Assembly (NCBI GenBank): GCA_002344625.1
Contig: DDUE01000064.1
Span: 1 to 19,956, forward strand
DNA from: Rhodocyclaceae bacterium UBA2346
GTDB taxonomy: Bacteria > Pseudomonadota > Gammaproteobacteria > Burkholderiales > Rhodocyclaceae
DNA: 19,956 bases
Direction of reading: 5' to 3'
Part shown: positions 4,722 to 12,311 of the stretch, piece after piece
Layout of the letters: the number at the start of each line of letters is the position of its first letter
Numbering within the stretch: position 1 is the first letter of the stretch
The notes under the pieces: generated by a model
Database searches by the model: none
What the model saw: only the letters and a program-made list of their open reading frames with translations
What the model was told of the DNA's origin: nothing
Translations under genes and position numbers: made by a program

Positions 4722-5138
4722 GTGGCAACCGTGTACCGATCAAAAATCGATGTCTGGCTGATTGTCGTTCTGGCGATTGCAATAGTCGTTTCGCTTTTCG
4801 CCGCACTTGCGGTTTTGTCGGTCCGCTCGCCGGCGGCTCTGGCAATCGCAGCATTCACCGCCATCATTGGCGCCGGGCTGCCGCTCTGGTTGCTGCTTTC
4901 CACTCACTACACGCTGGGGCACGGCCAGTTGGTAGTTCGGAGCGGCCCGTTCAAGTGGCGCATCCCGGTAGCCGAAATCACGAGCATTACGCCCACCTCC
5001 AACCCACTCTCCAGTCCTGCACTCTCTCTGGATCGGCTGTGCATAGAATACGGGCCGGGCAAATCGCTCATGATCTCTCCACGCGACAAGGAACAGTTCG
5101 TCCGCGACATTGGTGCCGCAACGCGTGGTGCGGCTTAG
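4722..5138 (+). CDS. Two-helix membrane protein with bacterial PH domain
   Basis: The start is GTG 4722, with AGGAG at 4711-4715 six bases upstream. GTG 4707 is in frame but lacks a ribosome site. The product has 138 residues. Two membrane helices (about 7-31 and 38-60, the second ending PLWLLL) are followed by a cytoplasmic beta-rich domain. That domain begins HYTLGHGQLVVRSGPFKWRI and contains IPVAEITSITPT and SLDRLCIEYG, ending PRDKEQFVRDI. This is the YdbT/bPH-type layout (DUF1200-like), of unknown function, usually linked to membrane or envelope stress. It is the last cassette gene that follows a recognisable attC core. It is richer in GC than the earlier cassettes. Confidence 0.85.
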   Translation: MATVYRSKIDVWLIVVLAIAIVVSLFAALAVLSVRSPAALAIAAFTAIIGAGLPLWLLLSTHYTLGHGQLVVRSGPFKWRIPVAEITSITPTSNPLSSPALSLDRLCIEYGPGKSLMISPRDKEQFVRDIGAATRGAA

Positions 5139-5154
5139 CATTCCCCGGTCCAAC

Positions 5155-5206
5155 TTGTTTGAGCATCATCTCAGATGCAAAATGTCATCACATCTGATGA
5201 TTGGAG
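5155..5206 (+). promoter_or_regulatory. vapBC promoter, operator and ribosome site
   Basis: TTGTTT (5155-5160), 17 bases, then CAAAAT (5178-5183) form a plausible promoter. An inverted repeat, ATCATCTCAGATG (5165-5177) and CATCTGATGAT (5191-5201), brackets the -10 and is a natural operator for autoregulation by VapB-VapC. GGAG at 5203-5206 is the ribosome site for ATG 5213. Confidence 0.6.
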
Positions 5207-5212
5207 CCGTTA

Positions 5213-5416
5213 ATGAGAACGACCGTAACGATTGACGATGCCTTGTATGAGAAGGCGCTGGAGGTGGCCGATCCGTCGATGGACAAGGCTGATTTGTTCC
5301 GCGAGGCCATCAAAACCTTTGTACGCGTCCAGGCCGCTAAACGACTTGCCGCCCTTGGTTCCACCATGCCCCAAATGCAGGAGATTCCACGCCGTCGCGA
5401 GGATACCGCGCAGTGA
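5213..5416 (+). CDS. vapB: VapB-type antitoxin
   Basis: The product has 67 residues. It opens with a ribbon-helix-helix type N-terminus, [19 protein letters not shown], then [26 protein letters not shown], the pattern of the DUF2191/VapB antitoxin family. The C-terminal [12 protein letters not shown] is the toxin-wrapping tail. ATG 5213 is chosen because GGAG at 5203-5206 is correctly spaced; an in-frame TTG at 5201 lies upstream of that site. It overlaps vapC by four bases (GTGA), as expected for a coupled pair, and should repress the operator immediately upstream. Confidence 0.93.
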   Translation: MRTTVTIDDALYEKALEVADPSMDKADLFREAIKTFVRVQAAKRLAALGSTMPQMQEIPRRREDTAQ

Positions 5417-5793
5417 AAGGGGTTCTTGTCGATACCTCGGTATGGGTCGATCACTTCCGCCAACGCAACGATGCCTTGATCGGCTTGCTTGAATCCGACC
5501 TTGTGATGGTGCACCCCTTGGTCATCGGGGAAATTGCTTGTGGAACGCCACCTGGGCGGATTCAGACACTGGCTGATCTCGGCGGGCTGCAGCAAACCCA
5601 GCAAGCCAGTGTTGGGGAGGTCATGGATTTCATCGAACGCGCGCGCTTGTTCGGTCTGGGCTGCGGCTTCGTAGACCTGCTGCTGCTCGCCTCCACCCTG
5701 ATGACGCCGGGCGTCGAGCTGTGGACCTTGGATCGGCGGTTGAATGCACTGGCAGAACGTTTTGATGTAGTCCATCGGCCCATTCTGCACTGA
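5413..5793 (+). CDS. vapC: VapC-type PIN-domain ribonuclease toxin
   Basis: The product has 126 residues, with the four acidic PIN-domain positions in place: D7 ([10 protein letters not shown]), E40 (VIGEIACG), D88 ([11 protein letters not shown]) and D107 (LWTLDRRL). It is a metal-dependent RNase, typically cutting tRNA or rRNA, and is held inactive by VapB. Translation starts at GTG inside the vapB stop. No attC follows it within the 216 bases before the antiporter gene, so whether the pair is the terminal cassette or a resident chromosomal module cannot be settled here. Base composition is closer to the chromosome than that of the first five cassettes. Confidence 0.95.
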   Translation: MKGVLVDTSVWVDHFRQRNDALIGLLESDLVMVHPLVIGEIACGTPPGRIQTLADLGGLQQTQQASVGEVMDFIERARLFGLGCGFVDLLLLASTLMTPGVELWTLDRRLNALAERFDVVHRPILH

Positions 5794-6009
5794 AAGCGCG
5801 TTCGGTGTTCCGGGCCACCAAAATGACTTGCGGACATCAAACGTAGCGCTTCAATACGCCCCAGGCGGCGTCGCTAGAGGGGGTGTAAGCGGCGGCACCG
5901 GTTGTTGCACTGCACAGTCCGGTGGTGTTAAGTTGATGCTTTACATTACGTCGTACCGGCCGACACTCCGTCGACGGAGTGTCGGGGTGAGGTATGGAAA
6001 GGAAGCTGC
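5794..6009. other. Non-coding gap between vapC and the antiporter gene
   Basis: These 216 bases hold no gene I can support. They mark the join between array-like DNA and core chromosome. They contain a GTTAAGT (5927-5933) that resembles an attC core but has no R'' partner, a perfect 26-base palindrome (5960-5985), and the ribosome site AAGGA (5999-6003) for the gene at 6010. Confidence 0.7.
5960..5985. repeat. Perfect 26-base palindrome upstream of the antiporter gene
   Basis: The arms CCGACACTCCG and CGGAGTGTCGG are joined by TCGA with no mismatch. It ends 24 bases before ATG 6010. There is no following T tract, so it is not a classical terminator. It could be an operator for a dimeric regulator or a transcript hairpin. 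It is not related to the attC arms. Confidence 0.85.
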
Positions 6010-8127
6010 ATGCCGCATTTCGAATTCAATGCCCTTACGCTGCTGCTGCTGCAGATTGCCGCTGTCCTGATCGTTTCACGTTCGCTCGGCTTGGTTACAC
6101 GATGGATGGGCCAGCCGCTGGTGATCGCCGAAGTGCTCGCCGGCATCGTCCTGGGGCCGTCTCTGCTCGGATGGTTGTGGCCCGAGGCGATGGTCGCGCT
6201 GTTTCCCCAGGATTCGATGCAGGCGCTGAAAATGCTCAGCCAGGTCGGGCTGGTGCTGTTCATGTTCCTCGTCGGCCTGGAGTTCGATGCCAGGTTGCTC
6301 AGGGGGCGTGCCCGGGCGTCGGTGATCATCAGCCACACCAGCATCGTGGTGCCGTTCGCGCTGGGCGGATTGGCCGGGTGGTGGCTGTTCGATAGCTATG
6401 CCAGCGAAGGGGTTTCGCTGGGGGCGTTCGTGCTGTTCCTGGGCGTGGCAATGAGCATCACCGCGTTTCCGGTGCTGGCGCGCATTCTTTCCGAGCGCCA
6501 TCTGCTCGGAACGCGGGTCGGGGCGCTGACGATGGCATGCGCGGCGGTCGATGACGTGACCGCGTGGTGCCTGCTCGCCTTCGTCGTCGCGATAGCGCGT
6601 GCCGACGGCTTGGAGCAGGCGTTGTGGACCACGCTGTTCGCGCTCGCCTTCATCGTCGTCATGCTGAAGACCGTGCGGCCGTTCCTCGGGCGGCTGGCGG
6701 TTCGCGTGGCCAACCGTGACGGGCTGACGCCGACCGTGGTCGCGGGCATTCTGCTGCTGCTGATCGCGTCGAGCACGATCACCGAGATGATCGGCATCCA
6801 CGCGTTGTTCGGCGCCTTCCTGTTCGGCGCGATCCTGCCCACGGAAGGGCGTCTGGCCGAGATGCTGGCGGAGAAGTTCGAGGCGGTGGCGGTGGTGCTG
6901 TTGCTGCCGCTGTTCTTCGCCTACAGCGGGTTGCGCACCGAGATCGGCTTGTTGTCGACCACGACCGACTGGCTGGTGGCGTTGGCATTGATCGGCGTCG
7001 CGTCGGTCGGCAAGTTCGGTGGCAGCACGCTCGCGGCCCGATTCACCGGCATGCGTTGGCGCGAAGCGAGCGCGCTCGGCATTCTGATGAACACGCGCGG
7101 TCTGATGGAGCTGATCGTGCTGAACATCGGTTTGGACCTGGGGGTGATCTCGCCGACGGTGTTTACCATGATGGTGATCATGGCGCTGGTGACCACCTTC
7201 ACCACCACGCCGGTGCTGGCCTGGGTGTATCCGGACAGCGAACTTGCGCGCGACCGGCTCAAGGCCGAGCCGGAGAGTGAATTGGGCGGCGAAGTGCCGT
7301 TTACCGCGATGGTCAGCCTGTCCAACAGCGACCGCGGCCCCGGTCTGGCCTTGCTGGCCAGCGTGCTGACGGCGAAGCGCGATGCCCGCCTCTTCGCCCT
7401 GCATCTGCGGGAGCCCAGCGATCGTCCGTCGGTCGTGCTGCGCGATGGCGTCGAGGCGGAGGATGGCCCGCTCTATGCCTTTTTGCGCCATGCCGGCAAG
7501 CTGGCGCTGGGCGTGAAGCCGCTCAGTTTCGTTTCGGCCGAGCCGGCGGTGGACATCTGCCGTACCGCCCGCGCCAAACAGGCCGACATGCTGCTCCTGG
7601 GCGCCCATAAGCCTCTGCTGCTGGAGGGCAGCTTTGGCGGAACGGTGAGCGATGTGCTTGAGCGGACGCACAGCCCGGTGGGGGTGCTCATCGACCATGG
7701 GCTCGAGAAGGTCGAGCGGGTGCTGGTGGCGTGCGTGGGCGGGCCGACGGACGAAGAGGCACTGCGCTGCGCGGCCCGCATCGGTGCGATGCCCGGCGTG
7801 ACGGTGATCTGCCTGCGGGTGATGTCCGCCGGCTGGTCGCAACTGGCAGTCGCGGGGCCGAGCGCGGCCATGCCGGAAGTGTTCGCCGAGTCGCGCGCGA
7901 TCGAACATCCGTTCCCTGCCGCGGCGGTGCTCGAGGAGGCGCGGCGCGGCTACGATCTGGTAATCGTCGGCATGCACGAGATCTGGGGGTTGAACGGCGG
8001 CCGCTTTGGACTGCGCCGCCGGATGCTGGCCGAATCCCCGGTGTCGCTGCTGGTCATGCACACGGCGTCGAGCACGGTCGCCGAGCCGGCCCCGTTCGGC
8101 TTCATTCACCTCAACCAACCCACCTGA
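6010..8127 (+). CDS. CPA2-family cation:proton antiporter with C-terminal USP-like domains
   Basis: The product has 705 residues. Residues 1-410 form a 12-13 helix Na+/H+ exchanger domain of the KefB/NapA superfamily. It includes VLAGIVLGPSLLG near residue 39, SITAFPVLARIL at 149-160 and the ion-binding D181-D182 (AVDDVTAW). After the membrane domain there is no RCK/TrkA-N domain as in KefB or KefC. Instead two universal-stress-protein-like halves follow, one from about 435 (PFTAMVSLSNSDRGPG) to 570 and one from about 573 to 700. The first contains LLLGAHKPLLLEGSFGG, a relaxed nucleotide-binding loop. It probably exports Na+ or K+ in exchange for protons under USP control. ATG 6010 has AAGGA six bases upstream. 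It leads a two-gene unit with the HTH-EIIA regulator 12 bases downstream. Confidence 0.93.
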   Translation: MPHFEFNALTLLLLQIAAVLIVSRSLGLVTRWMGQPLVIAEVLAGIVLGPSLLGWLWPEAMVALFPQDSMQALKMLSQVGLVLFMFLVGLEFDARLLRGRARASVIISHTSIVVPFALGGLAGWWLFDSYASEGVSLGAFVLFLGVAMSITAFPVLARILSERHLLGTRVGALTMACAAVDDVTAWCLLAFVVAIARADGLEQALWTTLFALAFIVVMLKTVRPFLGRLAVRVANRDGLTPTVVAGILLLLIASSTITEMIGIHALFGAFLFGAILPTEGRLAEMLAEKFEAVAVVLLLPLFFAYSGLRTEIGLLSTTTDWLVALALIGVASVGKFGGSTLAARFTGMRWREASALGILMNTRGLMELIVLNIGLDLGVISPTVFTMMVIMALVTTFTTTPVLAWVYPDSELARDRLKAEPESELGGEVPFTAMVSLSNSDRGPGLALLASVLTAKRDARLFALHLREPSDRPSVVLRDGVEAEDGPLYAFLRHAGKLALGVKPLSFVSAEPAVDICRTARAKQADMLLLGAHKPLLLEGSFGGTVSDVLERTHSPVGVLIDHGLEKVERVLVACVGGPTDEEALRCAARIGAMPGVTVICLRVMSAGWSQLAVAGPSAAMPEVFAESRAIEHPFPAAAVLEEARRGYDLVIVGMHEIWGLNGGRFGLRRRMLAESPVSLLVMHTASSTVAEPAPFGFIHLNQPT

Positions 8128-8139
8128 TTTGCCGATTCG

Positions 8140-8931
8140 ATGCATTTTGGTGCAGCACTTCGCTTGATACGGCTGGACTCGGGGATCAGCCTGCGCGATC
8201 TGGCGCGTCGCCTGAATGTTTCCAGCGCGTACCTGAGCCGGGTCGAGAACGGGCTGGATGCGGTGCCGACGCCGTTTCGGCTCGGCGCCATGGCCCGTGA
8301 GCTGGGGGTTTCTCCGACCGCGCTGATCGCGCTCGCACAGCGGATCAACCCGCTGGTTGCGGACTACATCGAGCGCGTGCCGGAGGCGGGCTCCCTGTTT
8401 CTCGAGGTCGCCTATCGCGACATGAGTGCCGCGCAGCTTGCCGAGTTGCGGTCCTTGGTGGTGCAGCGGCAGCCGGCGGCGAGCGAGCCGGACGGCGGTG
8501 CCCTGGCGGCGATCGTCCGGCCGGAAGGCGTGGTGCTCGGGCTCATCGGTTCGGACATGGACGATGTGCTCGATCTGGCGGCGGGGCGTCTGGCCGAGGT
8601 TTCGGGGCGGGCGGATGCGGTCCGCCTCGGTGCCGCGCTGCGCGAGCGCGAGGTCGTGAACTCGAGCGCCATCGGCGGCGGCATCGCGGTGCCACGCGTC
8701 TATATCGAGGGCGCCGCACCGGCCGCCGCGCTGATCGTGCTGGGCGATGGCCTGATCCACGATACGCCGGATGGCCGGCCTTTGCGGGCGGTCATCGCGC
8801 TGATGGGGCCGCGCGCGGATCCGGGACGCCGCGCGATCCTGGTGCAGATCGCGCGCCTGGCGTCCCAGGGCCTGGCCGATCGGCTGGCCGGCGCGGATTC
8901 GGTGGCCGCCGTGATGCGTTGCCTGGCCTAA
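8140..8931 (+). CDS. XRE-type HTH regulator fused to a histidine-less PTS EIIA-like domain
   Basis: The product has 263 residues. The N-terminal XRE helix-turn-helix spans about 3-60 (SLRDLARRLNVSSAYLSRVENG). The C-terminal part (about 120-263) aligns with PtsN-type EIIA: LREREVVNSSAIGGGIAVP corresponds to the phospho-histidine region, and IHDTPDGRPLRAVIALMGP corresponds to the later core strand. The phosphorylated His of the usual I-P-H is Arg186 here (AVPR), so the domain should not accept phosphate. The start ATG 8140 is 12 bases after the antiporter stop, without a clear ribosome site, so translation is likely coupled. EIIA-Ntr proteins are known to control potassium transport in enterobacteria. 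A sensory or scaffolding role next to an antiporter is therefore plausible but inferred. Confidence 0.9.
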   Translation: MHFGAALRLIRLDSGISLRDLARRLNVSSAYLSRVENGLDAVPTPFRLGAMARELGVSPTALIALAQRINPLVADYIERVPEAGSLFLEVAYRDMSAAQLAELRSLVVQRQPAASEPDGGALAAIVRPEGVVLGLIGSDMDDVLDLAAGRLAEVSGRADAVRLGAALREREVVNSSAIGGGIAVPRVYIEGAAPAAALIVLGDGLIHDTPDGRPLRAVIALMGPRADPGRRAILVQIARLASQGLADRLAGADSVAAVMRCLA

Positions 8932-8962
8932 CCGACCCGAACGCGCCCGCGGCCCGCATCGA

Positions 8963-9904
8963 TCATTCGAACAGCTTGCCCACGCTCTCGCCGGTGTGGA
9001 TGCGCTCGATCGCGGCGGCGAACAGCGGCGCCACGCTCAACTGCGTGATCTTGTCGAGGTGTTTGCCGGGCGGCATGTGCACGGTGTTGGTCACGACCAC
9101 CGATTCGATCGGGGCGTCGCGCAGGCGGTCGATCGCCGGGCCGCACAAGACGCCATGGACGGCGCCGGCATGGATGGTGCGCGCGCCGGCCGCCTTGAGG
9201 GTGTGGATCGTCGCGAGCAGGGTGCCGCCGGTCGAGATCTCGTCTTCGAAGATCACCACGTCCTTGCCCTCGACGTCCCCCACCACCTGGCCCTGCTTCA
9301 CGTCGGTATCGCTCACCCGGCGCTTGTCGATGATCGCCATCGGCACGCCCAGGCGCTCCGAAAACCGCCCCACCCGCTTGGCGCCGCCGGCATCCGTCGC
9401 CACCGCGACCATGTTCGAGATGTCGTGGTGGTCGCGAAAATGCGCGACGATGGTCGGAATGGCGGTGAGGTGATCGACCGGTACGCTGAAGAAGCCATGC
9501 ACCTGGTCGGCGTGCAGGTCCATCGTCAGCACCCGGTTGGCGCCGGCCGTCGCCAGCATGTCGGCGATCAGCCGGCCGGTGATCGAGATGCGCGGCGCGT
9601 CCTTCTTGTCGGAGCGGGCATACGAGTAATACGGAATCACCGCGGTCACCCGCCGGGCCGAGGCGCTGCGCAGCGCGTCGAGCGTGATCATGAGTTCCAG
9701 GATGTGGTCGCTGGCCGGCTGGGTGAAAGGCTGCACCACGAACACGTCGCGCTCGCGCACGTTTTCGCGGATCTGCACATGCAGGTTGTCGTTGGAGAAT
9801 CGCGATATTTCCAGTGGGCTCGGCGCCAGGCCGAGGCAGGCGCAGATTTCGGCCGCGAGGGCGGGATTGGCGTTGCAGGCAAAGATCCGGAGGGCGTCTT
9901 TCAT
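8963..9904 (-). CDS. prs: Ribose-phosphate pyrophosphokinase, divergent form
   Basis: The product has 313 residues and makes PRPP from ribose 5-phosphate and ATP. The family features are all present: NANPALA at the N-terminus, the RFSNDNLHVQIRENVR segment, IPYYSYARSDKKDAPRISIT (the catalytic flexible-loop region), TMDLHADQVHGFF, and a PRPP-binding loop FEDEISTGGTL near 219-229. That loop differs from the VDDMVDTAGT typical of the main bacterial Prs, so this may be a second, specialised copy rather than the housekeeping enzyme. The start MKDALRIF at 9904 is chosen because a -10 element sits at 9972-9977, over the longer alternative start (9973). It is convergent with the HTH-EIIA gene and divergent from prfC. 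Confidence 0.9.
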   Translation of the reverse strand: MKDALRIFACNANPALAAEICACLGLAPSPLEISRFSNDNLHVQIRENVRERDVFVVQPFTQPASDHILELMITLDALRSASARRVTAVIPYYSYARSDKKDAPRISITGRLIADMLATAGANRVLTMDLHADQVHGFFSVPVDHLTAIPTIVAHFRDHHDISNMVAVATDAGGAKRVGRFSERLGVPMAIIDKRRVSDTDVKQGQVVGDVEGKDVVIFEDEISTGGTLLATIHTLKAAGARTIHAGAVHGVLCGPAIDRLRDAPIESVVVTNTVHMPPGKHLDKITQLSVAPLFAAAIERIHTGESVGKLFE

Positions 9905-9971
9905 GGGTGTGATGGTCGTGGGCGGGAGGCGTCTGCTGCCGTCCGAAGTGGTTTCGAAGTGGGTGTCGCCC

Positions 9972-9977
9972 ATTGTA
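9972..9977 (-). promoter_or_regulatory. Probable -10 element for the Prs gene
   Basis: On the minus strand the sequence reads GATACAATGG, containing TACAAT. No convincing -35 is seen 16-18 bases upstream. Transcription from here would begin near 9965 and leave about 60 untranslated bases before ATG 9904. It would also exclude the alternative start at 9973. Confidence 0.4.
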
Positions 9978-10017
9978 TCGCGGCAGCGGGGTGCGCTCCC
10001 GGCGTGCCCGCAATCAG

Positions 10018-10045
10018 TCCGACAGTGGCGGTTACTTGATAGAAT
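10018..10045 (+). promoter_or_regulatory. Probable prfC promoter
   Basis: TCCGAC (10018-10023), 16 bases, then TAGAAT (10040-10045) inside CTTGATAGAATCC. The -10 is good and the -35 weak. A start near 10052 would give a leader of about 48 bases before ATG 10100. Confidence 0.45.
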
Positions 10046-10099
10046 CCGGGCTTGCGCCGCCGATCATGTTCGCGCGGCGTCATTTTTTGGCCGATTCCG

Positions 10100-11722
10100 A
10101 TGACCAGTACCGCTTTCCCGCCCGAACTCCTGCGCGATGTCGCGAAGCGCCGCACTTTCGGCATCATTTCCCACCCCGATGCGGGCAAGACCACGCTCAC
10201 CGAGAAGCTGCTGCTGTACGGCGGTGCGATCCAGATGGCCGGCACGGTCAAGGCGCGCAAGAGCGCCCGCCATGCGACCTCGGACTGGATGGAGGTCGAG
10301 AAGCAGCGCGGCATCTCGGTGACCAGCTCGGTGATGCAGTTCGAGTATCAGGGACACACCATCAACCTGCTCGACACCCCGGGACACCAGGACTTCTCGG
10401 AGGATACCTACCGGGTGCTGACCGCCGTCGATGCCGCGGTGATGGTCATCGACGCGGCCAAAGGGGTCGAGGCGCAGACCATCAAGCTGCTCGAGGTCTG
10501 CCGCCTGCGCAACACGCCGATCATCACTTTCGTGAACAAGCTCGACCGCGAAGTGCGCGACCCGTTCGAACTGCTCTCCGAGATCGAGGATGTGCTCAAG
10601 ATCGAGTGCGCGCCGATCACCTGGCCGGTCGGCTCGGGCAAGGTCTTTCGCGGCGTCTATCACCTGATGGAAGATCGTGTGCTGCGTTTTGCCGCGGGCG
10701 AGGAGACGCGCACCGAAGCCGAAGTGATCAGCGGCATCGCAAATGCGCAGCTGGACGCGTTGTTTCCGATGGAAGTGCAGCAGTTGCGCGACGATGTCGA
10801 GCTGATCGCCGGTGCTTCGGCGCCGTTCTCGCTCGGCGATTTTCTGGCCGGCCGGCAGAGCCCGGTGTTCTTCGGTTCCGGTATCAACAACTTCGGAGTG
10901 CAGGAGATCCTGCAGGCCTTGATCGACTGGGCGCCGCCGCCGCAGCCGCGCGAGGCCGGCGTCAATTCGGCCGGTGCGCGCATGGTGCAGCCGGGCGAGG
11001 CGGGATTTTCGGGTTTCGTGTTCAAGATCCAGGCCAACATGGACCCGAAGCACCGCGACCGGATCGCCTTCTTTCGCATCTGCTCGGGGCGCTATACCTC
11101 GGGCATGAAGCTGCGCCATGTGCGCATGGGGCGCGAGATGAAGCTGGCGAATGCGCTCACCTTCATGGCCAACGAGCGGGTGCTGAAGGAGGACGGCGTG
11201 GCCGGCGACATCATCGGCATCCACAACCACGGCCAGCTTCAGATCGGCGACACGCTCACCGAAGGTGAAGGTCTGGGTTTCAAGGGCATCCCGTATTTTT
11301 CGCCCGAGCTTTTCCGCGCCGCGCGCCTGCGCGATCCGCTCAAGACCAAGCAATTGCAGAAAGGCCTGCAGGAGCTGGGCGAAGAGGGGGCGATCCAGGT
11401 ATTCGAGCAGGAGGGCGGCAACATGCTGCTGGGGGCGGTCGGGCAGCTCCAGTTCGAGGTCGTCGCGCAGCGGCTAAAGGATGAATACAAGGTTGATGCG
11501 ATCTTCGAGGCGGCCGAAATCTACACGGCGCGCTGGCTGACCTTTCCCGACGAGGTGACGCGGCGCAATTTCGAACGCGAGCAGTTCATGCGCGTGGGCA
11601 AGGATGTCGACGGCAACCCGGTATATCTCGCCAGCACGCGCTACAACCTCGACGTGACCCGCGAGAAATGGCCCAAGGTGGGCTTCCATGCGACCCGGGA
11701 GCACGGCCAGGTGCTCGGCTGA
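10100..11722 (+). CDS. prfC: Peptide chain release factor 3
   Basis: The product has 540 residues. RF3 is the translational GTPase that removes RF1 and RF2 from the ribosome after peptide release. G-domain motifs are clear: [10 protein letters not shown] (P-loop), [15 protein letters not shown] (switch I), DTPGHQDF and FVNKLD. Beta-barrel domains II and III follow, including [13 protein letters not shown] and [19 protein letters not shown] 10100 ([11 protein letters not shown]) fits the family start. Upstream frame extension to 10052 is not supported by a ribosome site. No strong Shine-Dalgarno is visible. It is probably cotranscribed with the protease gene 32 bases downstream. Confidence 0.97.
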   Translation: MTSTAFPPELLRDVAKRRTFGIISHPDAGKTTLTEKLLLYGGAIQMAGTVKARKSARHATSDWMEVEKQRGISVTSSVMQFEYQGHTINLLDTPGHQDFSEDTYRVLTAVDAAVMVIDAAKGVEAQTIKLLEVCRLRNTPIITFVNKLDREVRDPFELLSEIEDVLKIECAPITWPVGSGKVFRGVYHLMEDRVLRFAAGEETRTEAEVISGIANAQLDALFPMEVQQLRDDVELIAGASAPFSLGDFLAGRQSPVFFGSGINNFGVQEILQALIDWAPPPQPREAGVNSAGARMVQPGEAGFSGFVFKIQANMDPKHRDRIAFFRICSGRYTSGMKLRHVRMGREMKLANALTFMANERVLKEDGVAGDIIGIHNHGQLQIGDTLTEGEGLGFKGIPYFSPELFRAARLRDPLKTKQLQKGLQELGEEGAIQVFEQEGGNMLLGAVGQLQFEVVAQRLKDEYKVDAIFEAAEIYTARWLTFPDEVTRRNFEREQFMRVGKDVDGNPVYLASTRYNLDVTREKWPKVGFHATREHGQVLG

Positions 11723-11754
11723 ACCCGGGGCGGGCGGCCGTGGTCTGAGCGAGC

Positions 11755-12273
11755 ATGAACCAACCCGACCCTACGCAGCGGCGCCTCGGCCGCGGCATGA
11801 TCGCAATCGCGTGGCTTGTCGCGCTGGGGCTGCTATGGATGATCTTCGAGGATGTGCTCGATCGCGGACACAATCCCAACCGCGACCTCAGCATCGTCGG
11901 CAGCGGCAGCGAACTGGTCCTCAAGCGCAACCGCTTTGGCCACTATGTCGCGCCGGGCACGATCAACGGCCAGGCGGTCACGTTCCTGCTCGACACCGGT
12001 GCCACCCAGGTATCGGTGCCGGCGCATCTGGCGCAGCCGCTGGGGCTGCGTGCGGGGGCGCCGGCCCAGGTGTCGACCGCCAATGGCACCGTCACCGTCC
12101 GTGCCACGACCATCGATGAGCTGCGGCTCGGCCCGTTCCGGGTCACCGGCGTGCGCGGACACCTGAACCCGGGCATGCGCGACAATCAGGTCTTGCTCGG
12201 GATGAGTGTGCTGAAACAGCTGGAATTCACGCAGCGCGGCGATACGCTCACGCTGCGTGTGCATGGCGGCTGA
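11755..12273 (+). CDS. Membrane-anchored retropepsin-like aspartic protease
   Basis: The product has 172 residues. A single N-terminal membrane helix (about 15-31, MIAIAWLVALGLLWMIF) anchors a periplasmic domain. The active-site motif LLDTGAT has D80 and is followed by VSVPAHLAQPLGL. The C-terminal LLGMSVLKQLEF is the second hallmark of the clan AA single-lobe protease family (TIGR02281 type). One catalytic Asp per chain means it must work as a dimer. It follows prfC by 32 bases on the same strand. The natural substrates of this family are unknown. The length is normal. Confidence 0.92.
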   Translation: MNQPDPTQRRLGRGMIAIAWLVALGLLWMIFEDVLDRGHNPNRDLSIVGSGSELVLKRNRFGHYVAPGTINGQAVTFLLDTGATQVSVPAHLAQPLGLRAGAPAQVSTANGTVTVRATTIDELRLGPFRVTGVRGHLNPGMRDNQVLLGMSVLKQLEFTQRGDTLTLRVHGG

Positions 12274-12292
12274 CCGCGCCCCGGATCTGCGG

Positions 12293-12307
12293 GCCCGGCC
12301 GCCGGGC
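12293..12307. terminator. Possible bidirectional terminator hairpin
   Basis: GCCCGG (12293-12298), CCG loop, CCGGGC (12302-12307) lies between two convergent genes. It is GC-rich with a short stem and only a weak pyrimidine run after it, so the call is tentative. Confidence 0.35.
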
Positions 12308-12311
12308 GGTC

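Noticed and set aside
5148..5215. Possible attC (GTCCAAC ... GTTAATG) between the PH-domain gene and vapB
   Set aside because: The core breaks the GTTRRRY rule at two positions, R'' does not match the cassette's left core GTTAGGG, and the inverted repeat is explained as the vapBC operator. Left open as a decayed site.
5927..5933. GTTAAGT, a core-like heptamer after vapC
   Set aside because: It fits GTTRRRY by chance but has no R'' box or long inverted repeat upstream.
6076..8760. Very long open frame on the minus strand opposite the antiporter and regulator genes
   Set aside because: It is a GC-bias shadow: its composition is Arg/His/Gln-rich and low in complexity, while the plus strand has clear antiporter and EIIA motifs.
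9905..9973. Longer N-terminus for the Prs gene starting at 9973
   Set aside because: Family alignment starts at MKDALRIF, and a -10 element (9972-9977) overlaps the upstream start.
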